Below, in pieces: positions 17,358 to 26,064 of a stretch of 64,000 bases of DNA. This DNA comes from Vibrio sp. RE86. GTDB lineage: Bacteria; Pseudomonadota; Gammaproteobacteria; Enterobacterales; Vibrionaceae. A program made the translations under genes and the position numbers. The DNA lies in NCBI RefSeq assembly GCF_013114545.1, contig NZ_VTXI01000020.1:1-64000 (forward strand), read 5' to 3'. The notes beneath the pieces are model-generated. The model did not search any database, was not told the origin of the DNA, and saw only the letters and a list, made by a program, of their open reading frames with translations. Position 1 is the stretch's first letter; the number at the start of each line of letters is the position of its first letter.

Positions 17358-20300
17358 ATGAAAAAACAGACTCTCTCAATACTTGCACTAAGCTCATGCT
17401 TTACCCATGCCCTCGCTTCACAAGTTGGCTTTATTAATGGCGACATCACGCTAGAAAGTCGACAGCTATTGAGCGCTACGGACAACTCTACTTCATCAGT
17501 AAGCGTCGCCGATATCGACGGTGACGGTATTGAAGATATCATCGCAACCGTTTACAAAGCGGAACGAGATCAAGCCTACAGCGATAACAACAAACAACAT
17601 GATGAAATTGTCTACTTTAAAGGCCAAGGCAATGGCTCTTTCGCATCAGTCAAACAAATTCTATCGTGTGATAACATGGGTGAAGTAACAACTCGTCCAA
17701 GCTATGACTCCCGAGAGACACATTGTGACAGTGGCACAAACGCTATTTTCAGCCCTTATGATCTCGTCATTGGCGATTTTGTCACAAGCAGCGGTAGTCT
17801 AGGGAAAGAAGATATTCTGGTTTCGAGCTTATTCCGGCAAGGGGTGCAAGTTGTAACCAACCGGGGTGATACCGATAACGATGGCGATTTTACTGATAAT
17901 GTCACAGAAACAATCGAAAATATCAGCGTTCAAGAACAAGTTAGACAAATTGCCTATGGTGACATTAACGGTGATTCCCATCTCGACTACGCTGTCGTAT
18001 ACGGCCACCCGACTAATTACACATTTAGTCCTTCCTCAGGGGTAGAGTGGTACAAAGGCGATGGCTCAGGGGGCTTTACGTTAGGAGCAACCATTAAAAA
18101 CGTTTCCTATGGGGGTTACCAATTTGCTAGGCCAGAAACGATTGAGATAGAGGACATTGATGGTGATGGCTTACTCGATATTGCCGTAGGGTTCCTGTCA
18201 GACGCCAACAGTAATGATAAAACTGGCCTAATTTGGTTCAAACAAAGCCGCTCAGGCTCGATGGTCAATTGGACTGAAATTGATGTCAGCAACGCCAATG
18301 ATACTAGCAACGATCGCGGCATATTCACTTCTATCGCCATAACCGATATAAACAATGATTCTAGAAATGACCTAATCGCAGTCAACAACGATAGTGACTA
18401 TATCTATTATTGGTTAGGGACCTCTGGGACAGCCTCTGCATATTTAGCATCATCCCCACAAAAGGTTGACGTTAGTGCGCTAACTTCCAACTCTGTGACA
18501 GCACTAACCGCACTAACCGCGAATGACCTAGACCATGATGGAGATATCGATCTTGTCGTTTCAGCTACCCAGGTTGTTGCTGATTATGAGTCAGCGGCAT
18601 CTGCTTCCAATGACAAACTCTCAATGTACTTACTTGAGAATAAGCTCGTTCAAACATCATCTCTACAATTTAAAAACAATAAAATTGAAAGCCAAAAACA
18701 CGCGATATCTAAGATTGCCGCTCATGACTTCGATAACAATGGGGTTGTCGATTTGGTTGCTAACTCATTTAGAACTTTTGGCAGCAACGATAGTAGTAGT
18801 GGTCGAGTTTCTTTGAATAGCCAGACCTCAAGCACAGAAAGAAAAACAGTTTCCACTTACCAACTGGCAAAATCTTTAACCCTCTCTATCTCAGAGGGGA
18901 GCACTGTCATTGACACCATTTCAACCAGCGATGACAACCAAGTTCAGAGTTATGCACTATCGGGCACCCACGCGAATCACTTCGCCATTTCACCAAGTGG
19001 TGTGATCAGCCCCAAAGCAGAGCTTGACTATGAAAGTGGCACAACCTCATATAACTTTAATGTTGAAGCAACGCTTATAGATAGTTCAACCATCGAACTA
19101 CCAACGACAGTTCGCCTTACAAACGTCAATGAGCCAGCAGAATTCAATCAAGTTCACGATAAAATCACCATCGATATTGGCACTACCCCTGTCAACATTG
19201 ATGCTTCAGCTATCGACCCCGATGGCGACAGCGTTACTTATAGCCTGTCAGCGACACCTTCGGGTGCCAACCTTTCGATTTCAGCTACCGGAATCATCAC
19301 CGCAACCACGCCTGCTGAAGGCAGCTACGAAGTGACTGTTTCAGCAGTGTCTAACGGCCTCACATCTAGCATGACATTTACGTTAATTCTTGCTTTCGAT
19401 ACCGATAATGATGGGATGTATGACTATTGGGAAAACCTTTACGGCTTAAATCCCAATGATCCAAGTGACGCTGCGCTAGACACAGACCAAGATGGACTAT
19501 CCAACTTAGATGAGTTTTACGACGGTCTCGACCCAACGACAGATGACATAGCACCTGAGTTTCATCATGCTACAGCAGCTCCGGGAAGTGAGTTCCTAAT
19601 AACAATCAATGCTGATAACTTGTTTACCGAAGTTGATCTTGGCGAATGGTCAGTCGTGGATGTTCACGATGGGGCAATCGATCCGTTGCTCATCAGCTAT
19701 GATGACCATAGTGCAGAGATCATCTCAACATGGGAACAAATTCAAATATTAAGACCTGGTGAGCATGCATTCAAACTAAGCGCTTCAGACGCAGCGGGTA
19801 ACTTAGCTGAGCAAGAGATCCGAGTCGTTATATATCCGTTGATTGAGTTTTACCTTGATCAAGTCGTCGCAGAGGGCGATAAAGGGCTTCGTGTAACCGC
19901 TGAATTGAATGGGCCACTACCATGTTCGCCATGCTCTATAGATGTTCCTTTCAATTACGATAACAGCGCAGATAACAGCGCAACATTAAATACAGACTTT
20001 ACTGAGGTCTCTGGCCCTGCCGTATTCGGATACTTTACATTCACAGACAGTAAGACCATCGATCATGCAGAGTTCGACAGCAGCTCGGTAGATGGAGATT
20101 CTGGCGATGAAACCATCACCCTTATCTTTGATCCAAGCGCAAGTAACCCGATAGAAAACGAACTCAACCTCAATATAGGTCCAAAGTCCTCTCACACCAT
20201 TACTCTATCTGAATCCAACATTGCCTCGAAGTTAGCACTAACATCAACGGTGAATTCAGTAGAAACCTCGTTCATCGATGATGGTTTAGAAGTTGCAGTT

Positions 20301-21221
20301 TCAGCTCGTATCACCAATGGTGCCGCTGATGATGTGACTTGGTTTTATCCTGAAGAACTGGGGGCCATTGTGTCAGGAGACAATAGCCGAATCACATTTA
20401 CAACAGGCTCAGTGCGTGGTGAAGATCCGATTGAAATTAGGGCAGAACTTACGACAACTGGAGAGACATTGTCCACAACGTTGCACCTTTATCCGATCAC
20501 TAACGAAGACGGGCATATCGAAGATCACAACAACAACTTGGTACTCGATTATCTAGAGTCTAATTTGCCTAGCTTCGCTGTAGCTCTAAATGACAGTCAT
20601 TCAAACAAGTTTATTGTGCAGTCAAATATAGGCACTCAAATTCGTTTAGGCACAATGGCGGCGGCTGAACAGAAAGCCGGGATTGGCTTGGACGATGATG
20701 CTATCGCTCAATATGGTATCCCAGCTCCCGATAACTACTTGTTAGAACATGGACTCATCGACTTTGAGGTTCACAATATAGCTGAAGCAGGCGATTCGGT
20801 GAGTATTGTTATCCCACAAGCAGAGCCTGTAGTAATGGAAGCGACGTTAAAGAAATACTCCTTAACTAAAGGGTGGTATGACTTTGTAGAAGATGAGCAA
20901 AACTCTGTACTTGCAACTCTAGGTCAAAGCGGGTTCTGCCCCCCACCTGGCGATGCTAGCTATAACCGTAAACCAATGGCTGGTGATTGGTGTATCCAGC
21001 TAACCATTCAAGATGGCGGCCCCAATGATGATGATGGCAGTGCAAACGGAAGAATCATCGACCCTAATGGCTTTGTAACCCCGATACCGCTCGATAAAGA
21101 ACTACCTATCGACGAACAACATTTTATCTATGTTAGTGCAGGTCATTTCCCATGGATAATCATGGCTCTGCTCACCGTAATGGTTGCTGCACGAAAGAGA
21201 CAGCTAAAGAAGAGTCGCTGA
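17358..21221 (+). CDS. large FG-GAP repeat / choice-of-anchor U-type surface protein
   Basis: The 1287-residue product has a signal peptide (1 to about 20). It then has at least six FG-GAP/VCBS-type calcium motifs such as DIDGDGIED (52-60), DINGDSHLD, DIDGDGLLD and DFDNNGVVD over the first 480 residues. Two cadherin-like beta-sandwiches follow (about 500-670), then a thrombospondin type 3-like Ca segment (DTDNDGMYDYW, DTDQDGLSNLDEF) and a Calx-beta-like stretch. Near the C-terminus, GDWCIQLTIQDGGPNDDDG fits choice-of-anchor U domains. The last 30 residues are one membrane segment plus KKSR. It is probably exported and cell-surface held. ATG 17358 is chosen for its AGGGA site and signal peptide. 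Substrate or partner unknown. Confidence 0.82.
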   Translation: MKKQTLSILALSSCFTHALASQVGFINGDITLESRQLLSATDNSTSSVSVADIDGDGIEDIIATVYKAERDQAYSDNNKQHDEIVYFKGQGNGSFASVKQILSCDNMGEVTTRPSYDSRETHCDSGTNAIFSPYDLVIGDFVTSSGSLGKEDILVSSLFRQGVQVVTNRGDTDNDGDFTDNVTETIENISVQEQVRQIAYGDINGDSHLDYAVVYGHPTNYTFSPSSGVEWYKGDGSGGFTLGATIKNVSYGGYQFARPETIEIEDIDGDGLLDIAVGFLSDANSNDKTGLIWFKQSRSGSMVNWTEIDVSNANDTSNDRGIFTSIAITDINNDSRNDLIAVNNDSDYIYYWLGTSGTASAYLASSPQKVDVSALTSNSVTALTALTANDLDHDGDIDLVVSATQVVADYESAASASNDKLSMYLLENKLVQTSSLQFKNNKIESQKHAISKIAAHDFDNNGVVDLVANSFRTFGSNDSSSGRVSLNSQTSSTERKTVSTYQLAKSLTLSISEGSTVIDTISTSDDNQVQSYALSGTHANHFAISPSGVISPKAELDYESGTTSYNFNVEATLIDSSTIELPTTVRLTNVNEPAEFNQVHDKITIDIGTTPVNIDASAIDPDGDSVTYSLSATPSGANLSISATGIITATTPAEGSYEVTVSAVSNGLTSSMTFTLILAFDTDNDGMYDYWENLYGLNPNDPSDAALDTDQDGLSNLDEFYDGLDPTTDDIAPEFHHATAAPGSEFLITINADNLFTEVDLGEWSVVDVHDGAIDPLLISYDDHSAEIISTWEQIQILRPGEHAFKLSASDAAGNLAEQEIRVVIYPLIEFYLDQVVAEGDKGLRVTAELNGPLPCSPCSIDVPFNYDNSADNSATLNTDFTEVSGPAVFGYFTFTDSKTIDHAEFDSSSVDGDSGDETITLIFDPSASNPIENELNLNIGPKSSHTITLSESNIASKLALTSTVNSVETSFIDDGLEVAVSARITNGAADDVTWFYPEELGAIVSGDNSRITFTTGSVRGEDPIEIRAELTTTGETLSTTLHLYPITNEDGHIEDHNNNLVLDYLESNLPSFAVALNDSHSNKFIVQSNIGTQIRLGTMAAAEQKAGIGLDDDAIAQYGIPAPDNYLLEHGLIDFEVHNIAEAGDSVSIVIPQAEPVVMEATLKKYSLTKGWYDFVEDEQNSVLATLGQSGFCPPPGDASYNRKPMAGDWCIQLTIQDGGPNDDDGSANGRIIDPNGFVTPIPLDKELPIDEQHFIYVSAGHFPWIIMALLTVMVAARKRQLKKSR

Positions 21222-21313
21222 TCCATGTACTCAAAAGACAGCCTACTGTTTTTTGAGTACACAGAATCTGGTACTTTATCGCAAAACCAATATAAATATT
21301 GTGGAGAAAGCCG

Positions 21314-21580
21314 ATGAAATGTCACCGTATTGAGGAGCTACTTGAGCTGTTAGAGCCTGAGTGGCAAAAAGACCAAGATCTTAACCTGCTACAAATGATT
21401 GTTAAGCTTGCGCAAGAGGCAGGATACGAAGGTAAGCTGGAAGACCTCACGGATGATGTCCTGATCTATCACCTTAAAATGCGTAACAGCGAGAAAGATG
21501 AAATGATCCCGGGTCTTAAAAAAGACCAAGAAGATGATTTTAAGACTGCGATTCTGCGTGCTCGTGGCATCATCAGCTAA
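21314..21580 (+). CDS. yihD: YihD family protein (DUF1040)
   Basis: This 88-residue, mostly helical protein matches the YihD/DUF1040 family (MKCHRIEELLELL ... LLQMIVKLAQEAG). The ATG at 21314 is chosen over 21299 because it gives the family N-terminus. No function is established. In E. coli yihD also lies beside the srkA-dsbA genes, which follow here after ccoG. A terminator hairpin follows. Confidence 0.88.
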   Translation: MKCHRIEELLELLEPEWQKDQDLNLLQMIVKLAQEAGYEGKLEDLTDDVLIYHLKMRNSEKDEMIPGLKKDQEDDFKTAILRARGIIS

Positions 21581-21599
21581 AGACGGATTCATATCTAAT

Positions 21600-21622
21600 A
21601 AGCGGCTTCGGCCGCTTTTTTT
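21600..21622 (+). terminator. terminator after yihD
   Basis: AAGCGGC / GCCGCTT with a stable TTCG tetraloop (21600-21617) is followed by a run of T. Confidence 0.9.
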
Positions 21623-21697
21623 ATACCTGTCGAATATGAAAAGCCGAACTGTTAGGCGATTTATGTCTATAACTGTACCGATCTTTGTTGTTAAAGG

Positions 21698-21739
21698 TTG
21701 ATAACCTTAAAGAAATAAAAATGTTATTGCGTATATAAT
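21698..21739 (+). promoter_or_regulatory. ccoG promoter with FNR-like site
   Basis: A perfect TATAAT (21734-21739) has no good -35 element. Instead TTGATAACCTTAAA (21698-21711) matches 8 of 10 fixed positions of the FNR box TTGAT-N4-ATCAA. Its centre is about 41.5 bp before the expected start site, the class II activator position. FNR control is an inference. Confidence 0.5.
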
Positions 21740-21832
21740 CGCCGTCCATAAGAATTTACTAAAATATCAAATAGCAATGTCTATAGAGTGTGAAACGCAT
21801 AAATCACACCGCAAAGCCTAGAAGGAAGCGTA

Positions 21833-23251
21833 ATGAGTCAAGATAAAATCGATATCAAAGATGTGACTCCCAAAACCTTTAATCCCAAAACACATAAAAC
21901 CAAAGGGGATAGGTTCAACCCAAGCAACCGAATTTATGTGCGAGAAAGCAAAGGCACATTCCAAAAGCTCCGTCGCTACGGTGGCTGGTTCTTGCTATTG
22001 GTGTTCGCACTCATCCCTTGGATCCCTTACGGTGAACGCCAAGCGATCTTACTTGATATCGGTCAGCAGCAATTCAACTTCTTTGGCACCACTCTTTACC
22101 CGCAAGATCTAACCTTGCTGGCTTTGCTGTTTATGATCGCCGCGTTTGGCCTGTTTTTCTTAACCACTTTCCTCGGACGGGTCTGGTGTGGCTACTTGTG
22201 CCCTCAAACCGTTTGGACATTCATGTATATCTGGTTTGAAGAGAAACTTGAAGGCAGCGCCAATAAACGTCGCAAACAAGACTCAAACAAACTCACCGCC
22301 AACTTAGCGCTGCGTAAAACAGCAAAGCATGTGGCCTGGTTAGCGATCGCGATCGCGACAGGCCTGACATTCGTTGGTTACTTTATTCCAATGAAAGAAC
22401 TCGTCACCGGCTTTTTCACCTTCAACGCTGAATTCTGGCCAGTATTTTGGGTGCTGTTCTTTGCTGGTTGTACCTACGCTAATGCGGGCTGGATGCGTTC
22501 TATCATGTGTATTCACATGTGCCCATACTCGCGTTTTCAATCGGCAATGTTTGATAAAGATACCTTCATTGTCGGCTACGATAGCAAGCGCGGTGAAGCA
22601 CGTGGACCTCGTTCTCGCAAAGCCGATCCGAAAGCGCTTGGCCTTGGCGACTGTATCGACTGTGACCTCTGTGTACAGGTTTGTCCGACAGGAATCGACA
22701 TCCGTGATGGCCTGCAATATGAGTGTATCAACTGCGGTGCCTGTATTGATGCCTGTGATAAGACCATGGACCGTATGGGCTATGAGAAGGGTCTGATTAG
22801 CTACACCACCGAGCACCGTCTATCCGGTAAAGAGACTAAAGTCGCTCGTCCGAAGCTATTAGGCTACGGCGCAGTATTACTTGTCATGCTTGGCCTGTTC
22901 TTTGTTCAGGTTGCCAGTGTTGATCCTGCTGGCTTGAGTGTTCTACGAGACCGAAATCAGCTATTTAGGGTTAACGGGTCAGGTGAGATAGAAAACACCT
23001 ACACGCTCAAGGTCATCAACAAAACCCAGCAAGAGCAAACCTACTCACTCTCTGTAGAAGGGCTAAGTGACGCCTCTTGGTATGGCAAACAAACCATCCA
23101 AGTCGAGCCTGGTGAAGTCCTTAGCTTACCAATGAGCTTGGGCGTTAACCCAGACAATCTCAGCTCACCTGTTTCAACAATTCAGTTTATACTGTCTGAC
23201 AGTGAAGAGTTTACGATTTCAGTAGAGAGCCGCTTTATTAAAAAGCTGTAA
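21833..23251 (+). CDS. ccoG: cytochrome c oxidase accessory protein CcoG (FixG/RdxA)
   Basis: CcoG is an inner-membrane iron-sulfur protein involved in copper delivery and assembly of cbb3-type cytochrome oxidase. The 472-residue protein has several membrane segments (about 52-66, 92-114, 168-186, 203-215, 345-362), a CxxxCP motif at 119-124, and two 4Fe-4S clusters: Cys274/277/280/284 and Cys298/301/304/308. A C-terminal Ig-like FixG domain covers about 365-472. The oxidase genes themselves are not in the window. Its terminator lies just before srkA. Confidence 0.94.
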   Translation: MSQDKIDIKDVTPKTFNPKTHKTKGDRFNPSNRIYVRESKGTFQKLRRYGGWFLLLVFALIPWIPYGERQAILLDIGQQQFNFFGTTLYPQDLTLLALLFMIAAFGLFFLTTFLGRVWCGYLCPQTVWTFMYIWFEEKLEGSANKRRKQDSNKLTANLALRKTAKHVAWLAIAIATGLTFVGYFIPMKELVTGFFTFNAEFWPVFWVLFFAGCTYANAGWMRSIMCIHMCPYSRFQSAMFDKDTFIVGYDSKRGEARGPRSRKADPKALGLGDCIDCDLCVQVCPTGIDIRDGLQYECINCGACIDACDKTMDRMGYEKGLISYTTEHRLSGKETKVARPKLLGYGAVLLVMLGLFFVQVASVDPAGLSVLRDRNQLFRVNGSGEIENTYTLKVINKTQQEQTYSLSVEGLSDASWYGKQTIQVEPGEVLSLPMSLGVNPDNLSSPVSTIQFILSDSEEFTISVESRFIKKL

Positions 23252-23271
23252 CTACTCTACTTACCCAATGG

Positions 23272-23302
23272 AAAGAGGCTCAGTAATGAGCCTCTTTTAT
23301 TT
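23272..23302 (+). terminator. terminator between ccoG and srkA
   Basis: AAAGAGGCTCA / TGAGCCTCTTT (23272-23282 with 23287-23297), GTAA loop, then T-rich. The upstream in-frame ATGs of the srkA frame fall inside it, which argues for the srkA start at 23304. Confidence 0.85.
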
Positions 23303-23303
23303 T

Positions 23304-24290
23304 ATGACACAACAAGCTTTTAATTTTGACGCCCTGACACCTGACTTTATGTGGTACGCCCTAGAGAGCATTGGCATTCGTGCAGAGTCAGGCTTTCTCG
23401 CGCTAAACAGTTATGAGAACCGCGTCTATCAGTTCACTGATGAAGAGCGCCAACGCTATGTCGTGAAATTCTACCGACCAGAGCGTTGGAGCCAAGAGCA
23501 GATCCAAGAAGAGCACGACTTTACTTTAGAGCTAATTGAGTCGGAAATCCCCGTCGCACCACCGGTTGTGCTAGGCGGTCAAACGCTTCATCACTATCAA
23601 GGCTACTTATTTGCCCTGTTTGAAAGCGTTGGTGGACGTCAATTTGAAGTCGATAATCTTGAGCAGTTAGAAGGAGTTGGTCGCTTTCTTGGCCGTATCC
23701 ACAAAGTAGGATCAAAAACACCATTTACTCATCGCCCTACTATTGGGCTCGACGAGTACCTCCACAAACCACGAAAACTGCTCGAACAATCGCAGTTCAT
23801 TCCTATGCACTTAGAGAATGCGTTCTTTAATGATCTCGATCTACTGATCAAATCTCTTGAAAGTCAGTGGAGTGACTCAACCAACACTATCCGCCTCCAC
23901 GGTGATTGCCACCCAGGTAACATTCTTTGGCGAGATGGCCCAATGTTCGTCGATTTGGATGACTCGCGTAACGGTCCTGCCATTCAAGACCTTTGGATGT
24001 TGCTCAATGGCGATCGCGCAGATAAGTTGATGCAACTGGATATCATTCTAGAAGCGTACCAAGAGTTTAATGACTTTAATGTCAATGAATTGAAACTAAT
24101 TGAGCCATTGCGTGGTCTACGTATGGTGCACTATATGGCATGGCTAGCAAAAAGATGGCAAGATCCGGCTTTTCCTGTCGCTTTCCCATGGTTCAATGAT
24201 CCAAAATACTGGGAGAGTCAGGTACTTGCTTTTAAAGAGCAAATTGCCGCACTGGATGAGCCACCGCTATCACTTATGCCGCAGTGGTAA
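23304..24290 (+). CDS. srkA: stress response kinase A (YihE/RdoA)
   Basis: SrkA is an aminoglycoside-phosphotransferase-fold protein kinase that in E. coli counters stress-induced death and acts with the Cpx response. With the ATG at 23304 the product has 328 residues, the same length as E. coli SrkA. Motifs are the LNSYENRVYQF glycine-loop region near residues 33-43, the catalytic HGDCHPGNILW (about 201-211), and FVDLDD (about 217-222), the metal-binding Asp. dsbA follows 45 bp later, a conserved pairing. Confidence 0.93.
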   Translation: MTQQAFNFDALTPDFMWYALESIGIRAESGFLALNSYENRVYQFTDEERQRYVVKFYRPERWSQEQIQEEHDFTLELIESEIPVAPPVVLGGQTLHHYQGYLFALFESVGGRQFEVDNLEQLEGVGRFLGRIHKVGSKTPFTHRPTIGLDEYLHKPRKLLEQSQFIPMHLENAFFNDLDLLIKSLESQWSDSTNTIRLHGDCHPGNILWRDGPMFVDLDDSRNGPAIQDLWMLLNGDRADKLMQLDIILEAYQEFNDFNVNELKLIEPLRGLRMVHYMAWLAKRWQDPAFPVAFPWFNDPKYWESQVLAFKEQIAALDEPPLSLMPQW

Positions 24291-24335
24291 TATTAAAACG
24301 GTAAACGAAGCCAACACGACAAAATGGAGTCAATA

Positions 24336-24938
24336 ATGAAAAAGCTGTTTGCACTTGTCGCAACTATGATGCTGAGCCTATCTGCTCACGCTGCTCAATT
24401 TTCTGAAGGGGAGCACTTTAAGGTTCTAGATCTTGAAGCTTCAAAAAAGCCAACAGTGACAGAGTTCTTCTCTTTCTACTGCCCACACTGTAATACGTTT
24501 GAGCCAATCATCCAGCAACTAAAAGCTCAACTGCCTAAAGACGCTAAATTCTTGAAAAATCACGTATCTTTCATGGGTGGTAGCATGGGTGAGTCGATGA
24601 GCAAAGCTTACGCGACGATGGTTGTACTTAAAGTTGAAGACAAAATGACGCCAGTGATGTTTAACCGCATTCACAACATGCGCAAAGCGCCTAAAAATGA
24701 CGAAGAGCTACGCCAGATCTTCCTAGATGAAGGTGTTGATGCGAAGAAATTCGATGCAGCATTCAAAGGGTTCGCGGTTGATTCAATGGTTCGCCGCTTT
24801 GATAAGCAATTTAAAGATAGCGGCCTATCAGGTGTGCCTGCTGTTGTAGTCAACAACAAATACCTAGTCGATGCTCAATCGATCAAAACACTTGATGAGT
24901 ACTTTGCACTAGTGAACTACTTGCTAACACTGAAGTAA
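24336..24938 (+). CDS. dsbA: thiol:disulfide interchange protein DsbA
   Basis: DsbA introduces disulfide bonds into periplasmic proteins. The 200-residue precursor has a signal peptide (about 1-19, ending SAHA) and a thioredoxin fold with the active site Cys49-Pro-His-Cys52 and the cis-proline loop SGVPAVV near residue 163-169. ATG 24336 follows TGGAGT. It is downstream of srkA, as in E. coli, where the Cpx response activates the pair. Confidence 0.96.
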   Translation: MKKLFALVATMMLSLSAHAAQFSEGEHFKVLDLEASKKPTVTEFFSFYCPHCNTFEPIIQQLKAQLPKDAKFLKNHVSFMGGSMGESMSKAYATMVVLKVEDKMTPVMFNRIHNMRKAPKNDEELRQIFLDEGVDAKKFDAAFKGFAVDSMVRRFDKQFKDSGLSGVPAVVVNNKYLVDAQSIKTLDEYFALVNYLLTLK

Positions 24939-24955
24939 TTCAAACAACAGACACT

Positions 24956-24982
24956 AAAAAGGGAGCATCGGCTCCCTTTTTT
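24956..24982 (+). terminator. terminator after dsbA
   Basis: AAAAAGGGAGC / GCTCCCTTTTT with ATCG loop, symmetric A and T tracts; it can serve dsbA and the convergent yihG. Confidence 0.9.
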
Positions 24983-24989
24983 TGTGCTG

Positions 24990-25883
24990 TTAGTCTGACG
25001 AATGCTGTTGATATATCTCTTTGAGTTGTTCGTCTTTAGCTTGCCATCTATCCCCTAGCCACTGCTGAAATTGGCGTTTATAAGGCTTATCATTGAAGTA
25101 ATCACCGCGTACCTGATCATCAATCGGCAACACCTCGGTTCGAACGACAATCTTAGTCATACGTCCCATTAGCACATCTTTAAATGGCTTATCGGTATTT
25201 TCAGGGTACGCCAGAGTCACGTCGATAATGCTTTCAAACTGGTCCCCCATTGCTGCCAACGTATAAGCAATACCGCCTGTTTTTGGCTGCAGCAAGTATT
25301 GGTAGCCTGCACGGCTTTTACGCTTTTTCTCTGCGGTAAATCGTGTCCCTTCAACGTAATTCACCACCGTCGTTGGCGTATGCTTGAACTTGGCACAAGA
25401 GCGGCGAGTCGTTTCTAAATCTTGACCACGCTTTTCTGGGTGACGAATCAGATATTCACGAGAGTAGCGACGCATAAACGGCATATCGAGCGCCCAGCAA
25501 GCCATACCAATAAATGGCACATACAAAAGCTGCTGCTTTAAAAAAAACTTCGGCATTGGGATACGATCTTTAAACACCGCACAAAGTACAACAATATCAG
25601 TCCAGCTTAAGTGATTGCTGATCATCAAGTACCAGCCCTCTTTTTTTAAGTCTTCACCGCCTTGAATATCCCATTCGACACGATTCGATACATTGAGGAT
25701 TAGAGCGTTCACACTCGCCCATACCCACATGACTTTATTTGCCAGCTGAGTACCTTTTGCTTTGAGACGTGCACTTGGTAGCAAAAACTTAAAGATCGCC
25801 ACCACACAAATTGCTATTGAACAAAGAGCAGAATTGAGAATAACGAGAGAAACGTTCAGGATAAGTATCAGATATGCCAACAT
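24990..25883 (-). CDS. yihG: PlsC-type acyltransferase (YihG family)
   Basis: This 297-residue membrane protein belongs to the lysophospholipid acyltransferase superfamily. It has an N-terminal membrane anchor (about 1-36), the catalytic HX4D motif His91-LSWT-Asp96, the second motif around FMRRYSREY, and the EGTRF motif near residue 178. It closely resembles E. coli YihG, which is also next to dsbA. It probably acylates lysophosphatidate on the cytoplasmic face of the inner membrane; exact acyl preference cannot be read. Confidence 0.9.
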   Translation of the reverse strand: MLAYLILILNVSLVILNSALCSIAICVVAIFKFLLPSARLKAKGTQLANKVMWVWASVNALILNVSNRVEWDIQGGEDLKKEGWYLMISNHLSWTDIVVLCAVFKDRIPMPKFFLKQQLLYVPFIGMACWALDMPFMRRYSREYLIRHPEKRGQDLETTRRSCAKFKHTPTTVVNYVEGTRFTAEKKRKSRAGYQYLLQPKTGGIAYTLAAMGDQFESIIDVTLAYPENTDKPFKDVLMGRMTKIVVRTEVLPIDDQVRGDYFNDKPYKRQFQQWLGDRWQAKDEQLKEIYQQHSSD

Positions 25884-25974
25884 GATGATTAATAGTATTG
25901 CTTTTAGGGAAAATGATTATTTATTAGTGATTAATGAAACAGCGTGTAATTATACCGCCCCGTTAGAACATTGA

Positions 25975-26019
25975 AACTAATCTCAATATGGTCAGATTAG
26001 TTCGACAAAAGTTCGACAA
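25975..26019 (+). repeat. inverted and direct repeats upstream of the DUF2860 gene
   Basis: AACTAATCT (25975-25983) and AGATTAGTT (25994-26002) form a perfect 9-bp inverted repeat with a 10-bp spacer. AGTTCGACAA then occurs twice (25999-26008 and 26010-26019) at an 11-bp period, overlapping the right arm. The set lies 45-90 bp before the DUF2860 start and looks like an operator region. No binding protein is identified. Confidence 0.6.
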
Positions 26020-26064
26020 CTAGGAGCATAAAGTCTACGACTTCTAACCAAGGAGATCATTTTT

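Noticed and set aside
22343..22362. GCGATCGCGATCGCGA run in ccoG, resembling a HIP1-type or Dam-rich repeat
   Set aside because: It encodes normal membrane-segment residues of CcoG and is not repeated around the gene; likely codon coincidence.
22340..22816. 158-codon open frame on the minus strand inside ccoG
   Set aside because: It is fully antisense to a clear CcoG coding region with intact iron-sulfur motifs; the composition is that of a codon shadow.
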